Positions 1-6,323 of a DNA stretch of 7,760 bases are shown here, in pieces (position 1 is the first letter of the stretch; every line of letters starts with the position of its first letter). Position numbers and translations under genes: made by a program. The stretch spans positions 1 through 7,760 of the forward strand of contig CALHIO010000045.1 of the NCBI GenBank assembly GCA_938030915.1, written 5' to 3'. The stretch comes from an uncultured Gemmatimonadota bacterium. Its GTDB lineage: Bacteria > Gemmatimonadota > Gemmatimonadetes > Longimicrobiales > Gaopeijiaceae. The notes beneath the pieces are model-generated. The model ran no database searches. It was not told the origin of the DNA and saw only the letters and a list, made by a program, of their open reading frames with translations.

Positions 1-1
1 G

Positions 2-367
2 CTTCCGCCCGGATGGTCGGTCGCGACGTCCGGTCTCTCCGAGCGAGGCGTCTCCGTGAATGGCGCGCGCGTCGGCCACATTCTGGATCCGCGAACCGGC
101 CGCCCAAGTCCCGCCTGGGGCAGCGTGAGCGTCGTATCGGACGACCCCCTGGAGGCCGATGCGCTGGCCACCGCCCTCTATGTGATGGGTCCGCAGGACG
201 GCGCCGCGTGGGCTGAAGCCCACGGTGAGATCGCGGCTCTTTTTCTGATCGACACCGATGAGGGCGTTCAGGCCCTCTGGACGGAGTCGATGACGACACT
301 GCTCGCGCAGGACTCCAACGGAACGCCCTCCTTGTTCCTCGAACCGTACGACCCGAGTTCCTTCTGA
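2..367 (+). CDS. apbE: FAD:protein FMN transferase (ApbE family), C-terminal part
   Basis: This is the last 121 residues of an ApbE-type enzyme; the N-terminal part lies left of the window and the frame is open to the edge. ApbE transfers FMN from FAD to a threonine side chain of exported FMN-binding domains, making a covalent phosphoester-linked flavin; it needs Mg2+ and acts on the periplasmic side. The fragment shows the family C-terminal core in order: SVATSG (residues 6-11 of the fragment), HILDPRTGRP (26-35) and EADALATALYVMG (51-63). In the last block D53 and T57 are, from family knowledge, the expected Mg2+ ligands. After this core the protein ends normally at TGA. The stop overlaps the next gene's ATG by one base (TGATG), indicating translational coupling. 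A matching substrate, an FMN-binding protein with a TGAT motif, lies two genes downstream, which strongly supports the call. Confidence 0.93.
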   Translation, partial: LPPGWSVATSGLSERGVSVNGARVGHILDPRTGRPSPAWGSVSVVSDDPLEADALATALYVMGPQDGAAWAEAHGEIAALFLIDTDEGVQALWTESMTTLLAQDSNGTPSLFLEPYDPSSF

Positions 368-1668
368 TGCGACCTCGTTCGACCCCGACCTCCGGACTCG
401 CGGCGTGTGCGATCCTGACGCTCGTCTTTGCGCTGTCGACAACTGTCCTCATGCCCGGAGACCTCTCTGGGCAGGCGTCTCCGGATTCCGCCCGCATCGC
501 GGATCTGGAGCGGCGACTGGACGCGATCACGCGCGAACTCGAGCGGCTCGACCTCGGCGACGATGTCGTGCGAGCTGACACGGCTCAACTCGGGTTCGGC
601 CCCGGTGCATCGAAGGTCTATCAGATCGAGCGGGGCGTCTCGATCGGCGGCTACGGTGAGTTCCTCTACGAGAACTACGGCTCGGAGCGCGAGGACGGCA
701 CAGCGTCAGGGCGCTCCGACCAGCTCGACGCGCTCCGGGCGATCATTTATGTCGGATACAAGTTCGACGATCGCTTCCTCTTCAATTCGGAGATCGAAGT
801 CGAGCACGCCGACGAGATCTTTCTCGAGTTCGCCTACCTCGACTACCGCCTTTCGGATCGGTTCGGCCTGCGAGGAGGCATGCTGCTCGCCCCCCTCGGC
901 CTCGTGAACGAACTGCACGAGCCGCCAGTCTTCCTCGGAAGCGAGCGATCGGTCACCGAGCAGCGGATCATTCCGACCACGTGGCGTGAAAACGGCGTCG
1001 GGGCCTTCGGTGGGAGCGACGACCTGTCGTGGCGCGTGTATCTGATGAACGCCCTGGACGGAGCGGATTTCGCGGCGACCGGCGTCCGCGGCGGGCGCCA
1101 GAAGGGCAGTAAAGCGTTGGCCGAGGACTTCGGTCTCGCCGCGCGGGTAGACTACACGGGGACACCGGGACTGCTCGCGGGCCTCGCCGCCTACTCGGGC
1201 GAGACAGGGCATAACCGCGAGGTCGACGGAACGCCCGTGGGCGGACGCCTCACCATCTGGGATGCACACGTCGACTACCGGTCCCGCGGCCTGTGGCTGA
1301 GAGGACTCGTGGCGGGGGCCACCGTGGACGAGGCCGCCGAGTTGAACGAGCTGGCCGGATTGACCGGATCGGACGGCGTCGGCGCCAGCATGCTTGGCTG
1401 GTACGTGCAGGCAGGCTTCGACGTGCTCCGCGGCACGGACATCGATCACGAACTGTTTCCCTACGTCGGGTTGGAGAAGGTCGACACCCAGCGTGAGGTC
1501 GCGTCGGGCTACGCCGTCGACCCCGCCACCGACGTGACCGTCACCTCCCTGGGCGTGGCGTGGAAACCGATCCCGCAGATCATTCTGAAGGCAGATCTGC
1601 AGTTCCACTCGAACGCGGCGAAGACCGGCGTGAATCAGTGGAACGTGAATCTGGGATGGCTCTTCTGA
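367..1668 (+). CDS. outer-membrane porin-like beta-barrel protein with N-terminal coiled coil
   Basis: A 433-residue protein predicted to form an outer-membrane beta-barrel. Residues 1-37 look like a Sec signal peptide: basic start, hydrophobic stretch AACAILTLVFALSTTVL, then a small-residue cleavage zone near GQA. Residues 41-63 form about three heptads with I44, L47, L51, I54, L58 and L61 on the a/d positions, a short coiled coil as in several trimeric or cell-wall-contacting porins. From about residue 92 the chain alternates polar and hydrophobic residues with aromatic girdles (VSIGGYGEFLYENY, IIYVGYKFDDRFLF, FAYLDYRLSDRF). It ends QWNVNLGWLF; a terminal Phe after alternating hydrophobic residues is the usual BAM recognition signal. 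It resembles phosphate-selective (OprO/P-like) porins in style, but I cannot name a substrate. The ATG sits in the TGATG overlap with the upstream stop and has no clear Shine-Dalgarno, so translation is probably coupled. Its place between apbE and the FMN-binding gene suggests a link to the redox system. Confidence 0.82.
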   Translation: MRPRSTPTSGLAACAILTLVFALSTTVLMPGDLSGQASPDSARIADLERRLDAITRELERLDLGDDVVRADTAQLGFGPGASKVYQIERGVSIGGYGEFLYENYGSEREDGTASGRSDQLDALRAIIYVGYKFDDRFLFNSEIEVEHADEIFLEFAYLDYRLSDRFGLRGGMLLAPLGLVNELHEPPVFLGSERSVTEQRIIPTTWRENGVGAFGGSDDLSWRVYLMNALDGADFAATGVRGGRQKGSKALAEDFGLAARVDYTGTPGLLAGLAAYSGETGHNREVDGTPVGGRLTIWDAHVDYRSRGLWLRGLVAGATVDEAAELNELAGLTGSDGVGASMLGWYVQAGFDVLRGTDIDHELFPYVGLEKVDTQREVASGYAVDPATDVTVTSLGVAWKPIPQIILKADLQFHSNAAKTGVNQWNVNLGWLF

Positions 1669-2210
1669 TCCGCCCGGTCGTGGTCCTGGCTGTCGTCGCC
1701 GCGACGGTCGCTCCGCCGCTCGCCGGCCAGATCTCGCAGGACGATGCGCTCGCGCTTGCCTTCCCTTCCGCGAACGTGGAGCGCCGTACCGCGTACCTGG
1801 ACGACGGACAGCTGGATACGGCTCGGCGTCTTGCCGGCGAGCGCGTGGAGATCGAATCGACGATCGTCACCCATTATGTCGCGAGCCGGAACGGGACTCA
1901 GGTCGGCGTAGCGTACTTCGATGCACATCGCGTGCGCACGCTTCAGGAAGTGCTGATGATCGTGGTGCGGCCGAATGGGTCGGTGGATCGGATCGAAACC
2001 GTCTCCTTCCGCGAGCCGCCGGAATACGAGGCACCGGGGGGATGGCTCGACCTCTTCGAGGGACGTCCGCTCTCGGACGGTCTGTCCACGCGAGGTGAGA
2101 TACCCAACGTCACCGGCGCCACCCTCACGTCGAACGCCGTGACCGCGGCGGTGCGGAGAATCCTGGCATTGCATGCTGTCGTCCGTCCCTTCGAGGCAGG
2201 GACGCCATGA
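1656..2210 (+). CDS. exported FMN-binding domain protein, predicted ApbE substrate
   Basis: A 184-residue protein with one FMN-binding domain of the RnfG/NqrC type. Residues 1-24 are a signal peptide (MALLIRP, then hydrophobic VVVLAVVAATVAPPL, cleavage likely after LAG). The mature domain runs from about 28 to 180 and ends with the family signature IPNVTGATLTSNAV followed by helix AAVRRILALH. In this signature T156 (TGAT) is the expected threonine to which ApbE attaches FMN. Consensus sites often have Asp six residues before this Thr; here it is Pro150. No further domain or membrane helix is seen, so the protein is probably soluble in the periplasm or held by its signal segment. I chose the ATG at 1656, which gives a clean signal peptide and overlaps the porin end by 13 nt; an earlier in-frame ATG at 1560 would add a charged leader without export character. 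The stop overlaps the next ATG (ATGA). Likely role: one-electron or two-electron flavin carrier for the membrane protein encoded next. Confidence 0.9.
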   Translation: MALLIRPVVVLAVVAATVAPPLAGQISQDDALALAFPSANVERRTAYLDDGQLDTARRLAGERVEIESTIVTHYVASRNGTQVGVAYFDAHRVRTLQEVLMIVVRPNGSVDRIETVSFREPPEYEAPGGWLDLFEGRPLSDGLSTRGEIPNVTGATLTSNAVTAAVRRILALHAVVRPFEAGTP

Positions 2211-2773
2211 CGCGATTCCAACGGTGGCTCCTCTACGGGTCGACCGTCGTCGCGACCGTCTCCGGCGTCACGTATTTCGTCATGAAGCGATTCATGACGC
2301 CGATCGACCCGTGGGCCGTCATCAACCACCCGCTCGAGCCCTGGGCGCTCAAGCTGCATATCCTGTCCGCGCCCCTCATGCTCTTTGCCATCGGCCTCAT
2401 CACCACCCAGCACATCTGGCGAAGCATGCGGTCGAACCTGCCGACGGGGCGGAACAGTGGTCTGGTGGCAGTAGGAACCTTCGCCCCGCTCGTCGTGACC
2501 GGCTACCTCATTCAGACGTTCACGTCGCCCGCTGTCCTGACCGCCCTCGGATGGGGCCACCTCGCCCTTGGCCTCGCATGTTCCGCTGCGGTCCTGGCGC
2601 ACCGCGTCGTGCTGAAGGGCAGGCGGAGACGGACACGCCCGGGAACGCTGCCGGTTCTCGCGGTCAGGGCCTCACCCGTCGGCACGTCGGCGGAGATACA
2701 GACGACCGCCACGCCGGTCGGGGAGACGCCTCCTGTCGAGGCGTCTCCCGCGGAAACGACCGTCCGAAGCTGA
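2207..2773 (+). CDS. four-helix membrane protein, likely di-heme b-type cytochrome (DUF4405-like)
   Basis: A 188-residue integral membrane protein with four predicted helices at about 8-26, 47-71, 84-104 and 111-135. Basic residues in the N-terminus, the 72-82 loop and the tail after 136 place both ends in the cytoplasm. Helix 2 carries H51 and H69, helix 4 carries H118 and H132. These helices run in the same direction, so H51/H118 can ligate one heme near the periplasm and H69/H132 a second near the cytoplasm. This is the arrangement of small quinone-linked cytochromes b, and DUF4405-like membrane proteins are known companions of ApbE and FMN-binding proteins. The call rests on this pattern and context; I cannot assign a named family with certainty. 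The predicted role is moving electrons between the quinone pool and the covalent FMN of the upstream protein. The tail (136-188) begins with an Arg-rich run and becomes Thr/Pro/Ala/Glu-rich, probably disordered; its DNA contains a perfect hairpin. The start overlaps the previous stop by 4 nt, with AGGGA four bases upstream as a possible ribosome site. Confidence 0.75.
   Translation: MTRFQRWLLYGSTVVATVSGVTYFVMKRFMTPIDPWAVINHPLEPWALKLHILSAPLMLFAIGLITTQHIWRSMRSNLPTGRNSGLVAVGTFAPLVVTGYLIQTFTSPAVLTALGWGHLALGLACSAAVLAHRVVLKGRRRRTRPGTLPVLAVRASPVGTSAEIQTTATPVGETPPVEASPAETTVRS
2721..2749 (+). repeat. perfect inverted repeat inside the 3' end of the cytochrome-like gene
   Basis: A 12-bp perfect stem (2721-2732 GGGAGACGCCTC pairing with 2738-2749 GAGGCGTCTCCC) encloses a 5-nt loop CTGTC. 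It lies within the last codons of the gene, 21 bases before the stop codon, in the low-complexity tail. There is no T-run after it. It could act as part of the 3' end structure of the operon mRNA, protecting it from exonucleases or helping termination. Confidence 0.7.
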
Positions 2774-2803
2774 CGTCCGCCGCTCAGTCGAGCGTCGGAC
2801 GTC
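2772..2803. terminator. hairpin between convergent genes, probable bidirectional terminator
   Basis: GACGTCCG (2772-2779) pairs with CGGACGTC (2796-2803). After one C/T mismatch, CGCTC (2781-2785) pairs with GAGCG (2790-2794), leaving a 4-nt loop AGTC. The structure starts in the stop codon of the plus-strand cytochrome-like gene and covers the stop codon of the minus-strand amidase, whose stops are only 10 nt apart. Position and symmetry suit a terminator for both transcripts. No T-tract follows on either strand, so it may work with Rho or mainly as a 3' end stabiliser. Confidence 0.6.
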
Positions 2804-4454
2804 GAAGATGCCAGTCTGTGCGCGACTGGAAGGCGTGCGCGACGTTCAGGATCTTGTCGTCCGCGAAGAGATCCCCGAGAAGCGTGGTCGTGAGAGGCAT
2901 CGTCGTCGGCGTGTCGTCCTCCGGATTCCGAGCGCCGAAGCCGTACTGCACGATCGCGGCCGGATGGCCGGTCTGGTTGGTCAGACCTACGTGTCCCCCG
3001 CCGGATACGAACATGTCGAAGCCGTCCATGACCTTCTGAACCTCCTTCATGAGGATCAGGCGACGGCGCTGGCTCTGCACGTAGTCGAGGGCGCGGGTGT
3101 CTCGACCACGGCGGAACCGACCGCGGCGGCGCGCCTCTCGTGGCTCCAGCCCTTCCGGCACCGGCTCGGGCTCCTCGCCGTCGGGCGACACGTGAAAATC
3201 GAACGCGGCGGACGACTCCACCCCAAGCGAATTCGAACTCCCCCGCGGGATCTCCGGCATCTCTTCGAGCTGGATCCCCATGTTCCGGAGCTGGTCGAGA
3301 AACTCTTCCGGCGCGTCTTCGTCGTAGCCGATGCGGTACTGCGAGATGTCCGCGTCCGGATCGAAATGGAAGGGTGCCGTGATCGACGCCGGATCGTGTT
3401 CGCTCGCGCCGTGGATTTCGTTGAAGACGAGCGCACAGTCCTCGATCGTCCGGCACATCGGGCCGGCTTTGTCCATGCTCCAGGAGAGCACCATCCCACC
3501 GTACCGGCTCACCCGCCCGAAGGTGGGGCGCAGTGCGCTCAAACCGTTCCGCCGTGACGGTGAGACGATAGAACCCTGGGTCTCCGTACCGATCGCGAAT
3601 GCGACAGCCGCGGCTGCGGTCGCCGAGCCCGGACCCGCGGAAGAGCCGCTGGAGCCCTCCTCCGGGTTCCAGGGGTTTCGGGTCTGTCCTCGATACCACC
3701 GATCACCGGATGCGAATTCACCTGTCGCGAGCTTCGCGATGAGCACGGCCCCCGCCTCCCGCAGGCGCACGACGAGATCGGCGTCTTCGTCGATGCGCTG
3801 ATCGGCGTAGCTGTCCGAGCCCCACGTCGTGCGCGTCCCCGTGACCGTGAAGAGATCTTTTACCCCGTACGGAATTCCGTGCAACGGCCCGCGCCAGGTC
3901 CCGTTCCTCAGGTCCATATCCGCCTGCTGAGCCTCTTCGCGCGCTCGGTCGGTAAGGATCGACACGGCGAACATCAGCTTCGGATCGTAGCGATTCATCC
4001 GCTCGAGGTAGATCTCGGTGAGATCGACCGAAGAGATGTGGCGTTCCCGGATCAGGGCAGCCAGGCGTTCCACGGGTAGCCACGCGATGTCTTCCGGATC
4101 ACCGGGCACCGAACCTTCCCACGGCCGGATCGGAATCTCGTGACGCTCGAAGGGATCGATCCCTTCCTCGTGCCACTTCCGGTAGAGTGAGCCCGTTCCA
4201 CCCGGGTACGCCTGATACACGAGCGCCGGATGCTCTCCGTTCCCCAGAGGGACAGGCGGTGGCTCCTCCTGAGACTGCTGCGTGAGTGCGTTCAGGAACT
4301 CGGGATCGTCCTGAATACGGGGCTCGGCCGCCAGAAGGGTCTCCGGGCGCACTGCACCCGCAGCCACGGCAACCGCAGCCGCCTTCAGAAAATCACGCCG
4401 CTCGAGTCCTCGAAGCTCGTTGAGGACTCCCAATTCGCGGATGGTCGGGGCCAT
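2784..4454 (-). CDS. amidase signature family hydrolase with Tat signal peptide
   Basis: A 556-residue enzyme of the amidase signature family, which hydrolyses carboxamide bonds with a Ser-cisSer-Lys triad. The triad is visible: K199 in GIPYGVKDLF, S271 in GSSGSSAGPGSA and S295 in GTETQGSI. The 24-residue spacing between the two serines is that of the family. Further family blocks are LRPTFGRVSRYGG (308-320) and the C-terminal TNQTGHPAAIVQYGF (492-506). The N-terminus has a Tat motif ERRDFLK (18-24) followed by an Ala-rich segment and LLAAEP, so the enzyme is predicted to be exported folded. It is longer than a cytoplasmic amidase because of the leader, a linker to about residue 120, and a strongly basic insert at about 435-458. 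The ATG at 4454 is chosen because GGGAGGAG sits just upstream; a 20-residue longer reading would place residues before the Tat leader. Substrate unknown; family members of this exported type are usually annotated loosely as amidases. It is not GatA: there are no GatB/C neighbours and it is exported. It is the last of three hydrolase genes on this strand, separated from the M20 gene by 198 nt. Confidence 0.9.
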   Translation of the reverse strand: MAPTIRELGVLNELRGLERRDFLKAAAVAVAAGAVRPETLLAAEPRIQDDPEFLNALTQQSQEEPPPVPLGNGEHPALVYQAYPGGTGSLYRKWHEEGIDPFERHEIPIRPWEGSVPGDPEDIAWLPVERLAALIRERHISSVDLTEIYLERMNRYDPKLMFAVSILTDRAREEAQQADMDLRNGTWRGPLHGIPYGVKDLFTVTGTRTTWGSDSYADQRIDEDADLVVRLREAGAVLIAKLATGEFASGDRWYRGQTRNPWNPEEGSSGSSAGPGSATAAAAVAFAIGTETQGSIVSPSRRNGLSALRPTFGRVSRYGGMVLSWSMDKAGPMCRTIEDCALVFNEIHGASEHDPASITAPFHFDPDADISQYRIGYDEDAPEEFLDQLRNMGIQLEEMPEIPRGSSNSLGVESSAAFDFHVSPDGEEPEPVPEGLEPREARRRGRFRRGRDTRALDYVQSQRRRLILMKEVQKVMDGFDMFVSGGGHVGLTNQTGHPAAIVQYGFGARNPEDDTPTTMPLTTTLLGDLFADDKILNVAHAFQSRTDWHLRRPTLD

Positions 4455-4459
4455 CTGCA

Positions 4460-4467
4460 CTCCTCCC
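4460..4467 (-). promoter_or_regulatory. strong ribosome binding site deciding the amidase start
   Basis: On the minus strand the sequence reads GGGAGGAG, with its GGAGG core seven bases before the ATG at 4454. It is close to the ideal anti-16S match and selects the start that gives the Tat leader over the longer in-frame ATG at 4514. Confidence 0.8.
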
Positions 4468-4573
4468 GTATGGATTGAGCCGCTGAGGATGTCGGGGGCA
4501 GGGCCGGGCGGCAAGACAGAACGATCAGAGCGGTCTTCGTCCTACGCGGTTGAGGTCCCACCCTCCACGAGTT

Positions 4574-4617
4574 CAGCCTGATGGTGCCGGGGGGACCGCT
4601 CCGGCACCATCAGGCTG
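4574..4617 (-). terminator. 17-bp perfect hairpin downstream of the M20 gene
   Basis: CAGCCTGATGGTGCCGG (4574-4590) is exactly the reverse complement of CCGGCACCATCAGGCTG (4601-4617), with a 10-nt loop GGGGACCGCT that can close further by a G-T and a G-C pair. It starts 35 nt after the M20 stop, in the 198-nt gap (4455-4652) before the amidase. No T-tract follows on either strand. A smaller 6-bp hairpin, GCGGAC/GTCCGC (4629-4634 with 4644-4649), sits between it and the stop. It is probably the 3' end or an intra-operon transcript boundary for the M20 gene; it could also be a REP-like palindrome. I see no convincing -35/-10 promoter in the remainder of this gap. Confidence 0.65.
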
Positions 4618-4652
4618 CTCGTCGTCATGCGGACTGGTCGGTCGTCCGCCGA

Positions 4653-6311
4653 TCAGCGCCCTCCGCCCGGCCGGACCGGCTCAGCGTCCTGGTCCAAGTC
4701 CTCGCTGACCGGACGCGTGCGCACGGTCGGATACTCGATGCCGAGCTGCTCCAGATACGTATCGAACCGATCCGGATCGTAGTAGTAAGGGCGCATCCGC
4801 TCACGCCATTCAGCCATGATGTCCTCGTTCAGCCAGATGGCCGGCTGATCCGTCTCCGAGATGAACGGCGTGTACGTCGTCTCGGCGGTCTGGACATCGT
4901 TGAAGTAGTCCCAGGCGGCGTCCACCGTCTCTCCATCGAGGAAGAGGTCCAGCAGAGTCAGCGCCTGGGCCTTCGCGCCGTAGAGCGAACCCTTGTGCGC
5001 GATCGGCGTCGCCATCGCGATCCCGTTCGCCCAGTTGTGCCCCGGCCCGCCTGGCATGTTCGCTGGGAAGCGCATCGTCACCGTGGGCATGTTCCACGAG
5101 ATGTCCCCGATGTCATCGGATCCACCCCCGAGAGAACGCGACAGGTCGACAGGCCCGCCGAGCTCGCTGACCTCCGTGGGCAGGCCACGCTCTTCCTGAC
5201 CCATCTCGCGCTGGAGCGCGTTGGCCAACGTGATATCGGCTTCGCTCCAGTCGGGCATCCCGACACGCTCGATGTTCGCGTGGGTCACCTCGGCGACCGG
5301 CTTGCTGAAGTGACGGCTCCATGCCGAGCCGACCGTCATGATGGTATCGACCTGAGTCCCGGTCATGAGCGCGGCCCCTTCGGCCATCAGCTTCGCGGCG
5401 TCGTACGACTCCATCACGAGGTCGTAATTGATCTCGCGGAAGAAGTACCAGATGGTCGCGGTCTGCGGCACGACGTTCGGCTGGTCACCGCCATCGACGA
5501 TGATGTAGTGTGACCGCTCGGCGGGGCGGAGATGCTCCCGCTTGAACTCCCACGCCTGCGCCATGAGCATCACCGCATCGAGCGCAGAACGTCCGCGCCA
5601 CGGCGAGCCCGCGGAGTGCGCCGTTTCGCCCGTGAAGCGGAACTGGGCGGAGACGAGCGCGTTACCGCCCGCCTGACCCCACGTGGTGTTGAAGCCCGAG
5701 GACACGTGCGTGAAGAGGTTCACGTCCACGCCGTCAAACACACCATCTCGGACGAAGAACGCCTTCGAACCGAGCTGCTCCTCGGCGACACCCGGCCAGA
5801 TGAGGAGCGTTCCGTCGATGTTTTCGCGCTCCATCAGCTCCTTCACGTTCAGGGCGGCGACGATGTTCACCGCCTGCCCGGAGTTGTGCCCCTCGCCGTG
5901 GCCGGGAGCCATCGAGAGGATCGGATCGCGATAGCCGACGCCCGGCTTCTGATTGGACTGCGGGATGCCGTCGACGTCCGAGCCGAGCGCGATCACCGGC
6001 GACCCCGAGCCATTCGTCCATCGGGCCGTCCAGGCACTCGGCATACCGGCGACCCCGAGTTCGATCTCGAAGCCGTGGTCGGCCAGGATCCCCGTCAGGT
6101 ACCGCTGGGTCTCAAATTCCTGAAAACCGAGCTCTCCGAAGCTGAAGAGCATATCCACGATTTCCTGGACCATCTTCGCATCGTCCTCGACCATCTCCAG
6201 GACTTCGTCCTTGAGATCCTCGAGGCGGGGATCGGCCTGAGCGGAGAGCGCGGCAGGCAGGAGGAGCGCCGCGGCCACCAGGCCCAACGCACGGGAGACG
6301 ACAAGACGCAT
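4653..6311 (-). CDS. exported M20 family (M20D, AbgB-like) amidohydrolase
   Basis: A 552-residue zinc-type amidohydrolase. Residues 1-26 are a Sec signal peptide (MRLVVSRALG, then LVAAALLLPA, cleavage after AQA). The catalytic half shows the M20D order: D114 in SDVDGIP, the metal motif HGEGHNSG (138-145), catalytic and metal-binding glutamates E177/E178 in GVAEEQLG, H202 in THVSSG, and H425 in PGHNWANG. The inserted dimerisation domain is recognisable at about 218-330 (RFTGETAHSAGSPWRGRSALDA). The C-terminal 110 residues extend beyond the usual M20 core, typical of long exported AbgB-like proteins. Such enzymes cleave N-acyl amino acids, p-aminobenzoyl-glutamate or other amide conjugates; the substrate here is not determinable. 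The usual ligand Cys two residues before H142 is replaced by E140. The start at 6311 gives the signal peptide and has GGAG eight bases upstream; an in-frame ATG at 6374 would bury the signal. The S9 peptidase gene ends 81 nt upstream on the same strand, suggesting joint transcription. Confidence 0.9.
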   Translation of the reverse strand: MRLVVSRALGLVAAALLLPAALSAQADPRLEDLKDEVLEMVEDDAKMVQEIVDMLFSFGELGFQEFETQRYLTGILADHGFEIELGVAGMPSAWTARWTNGSGSPVIALGSDVDGIPQSNQKPGVGYRDPILSMAPGHGEGHNSGQAVNIVAALNVKELMERENIDGTLLIWPGVAEEQLGSKAFFVRDGVFDGVDVNLFTHVSSGFNTTWGQAGGNALVSAQFRFTGETAHSAGSPWRGRSALDAVMLMAQAWEFKREHLRPAERSHYIIVDGGDQPNVVPQTATIWYFFREINYDLVMESYDAAKLMAEGAALMTGTQVDTIMTVGSAWSRHFSKPVAEVTHANIERVGMPDWSEADITLANALQREMGQEERGLPTEVSELGGPVDLSRSLGGGSDDIGDISWNMPTVTMRFPANMPGGPGHNWANGIAMATPIAHKGSLYGAKAQALTLLDLFLDGETVDAAWDYFNDVQTAETTYTPFISETDQPAIWLNEDIMAEWRERMRPYYYDPDRFDTYLEQLGIEYPTVRTRPVSEDLDQDAEPVRPGGGR

Positions 6312-6319
6312 GGGAACTG

Positions 6320-6323
6320 CTCC
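6320..6323 (-). promoter_or_regulatory. ribosome binding site supporting the M20 start
   Basis: The minus strand reads GGAG eight bases before the ATG at 6311. Together with the signal peptide it favours this start over the upstream in-frame ATG at 6374. Confidence 0.6.

Noticed and set aside
706..1608. 300-codon open frame antisense to the porin gene
   Set aside because: Composition is a by-product of GC-rich coding on the other strand; no domain, signal or ribosome site, and the plus-strand gene has clear porin features.
1560..1655. Longer start for the FMN-binding protein at 1560
   Set aside because: It adds 32 charged residues ahead of a clean signal peptide and deepens the overlap with the porin; 1656 fits better.
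2512..3699. 395-codon minus-strand frame spanning the cytochrome-like gene and the amidase
   Set aside because: Arg/Gly-rich shadow that crosses two well-supported genes in other frames and shows no recognisable motif.
2784..4454. Assignment as GatA, the aminoacyl-tRNA amidotransferase subunit
   Set aside because: It shares the amidase signature, but this protein has a Tat leader and no GatB/GatC neighbours.
4455..4514. Longer start for the amidase at 4514
   Set aside because: The strong GGGAGGAG site lies just before the ATG at 4454, and the extra residues have no Tat character.
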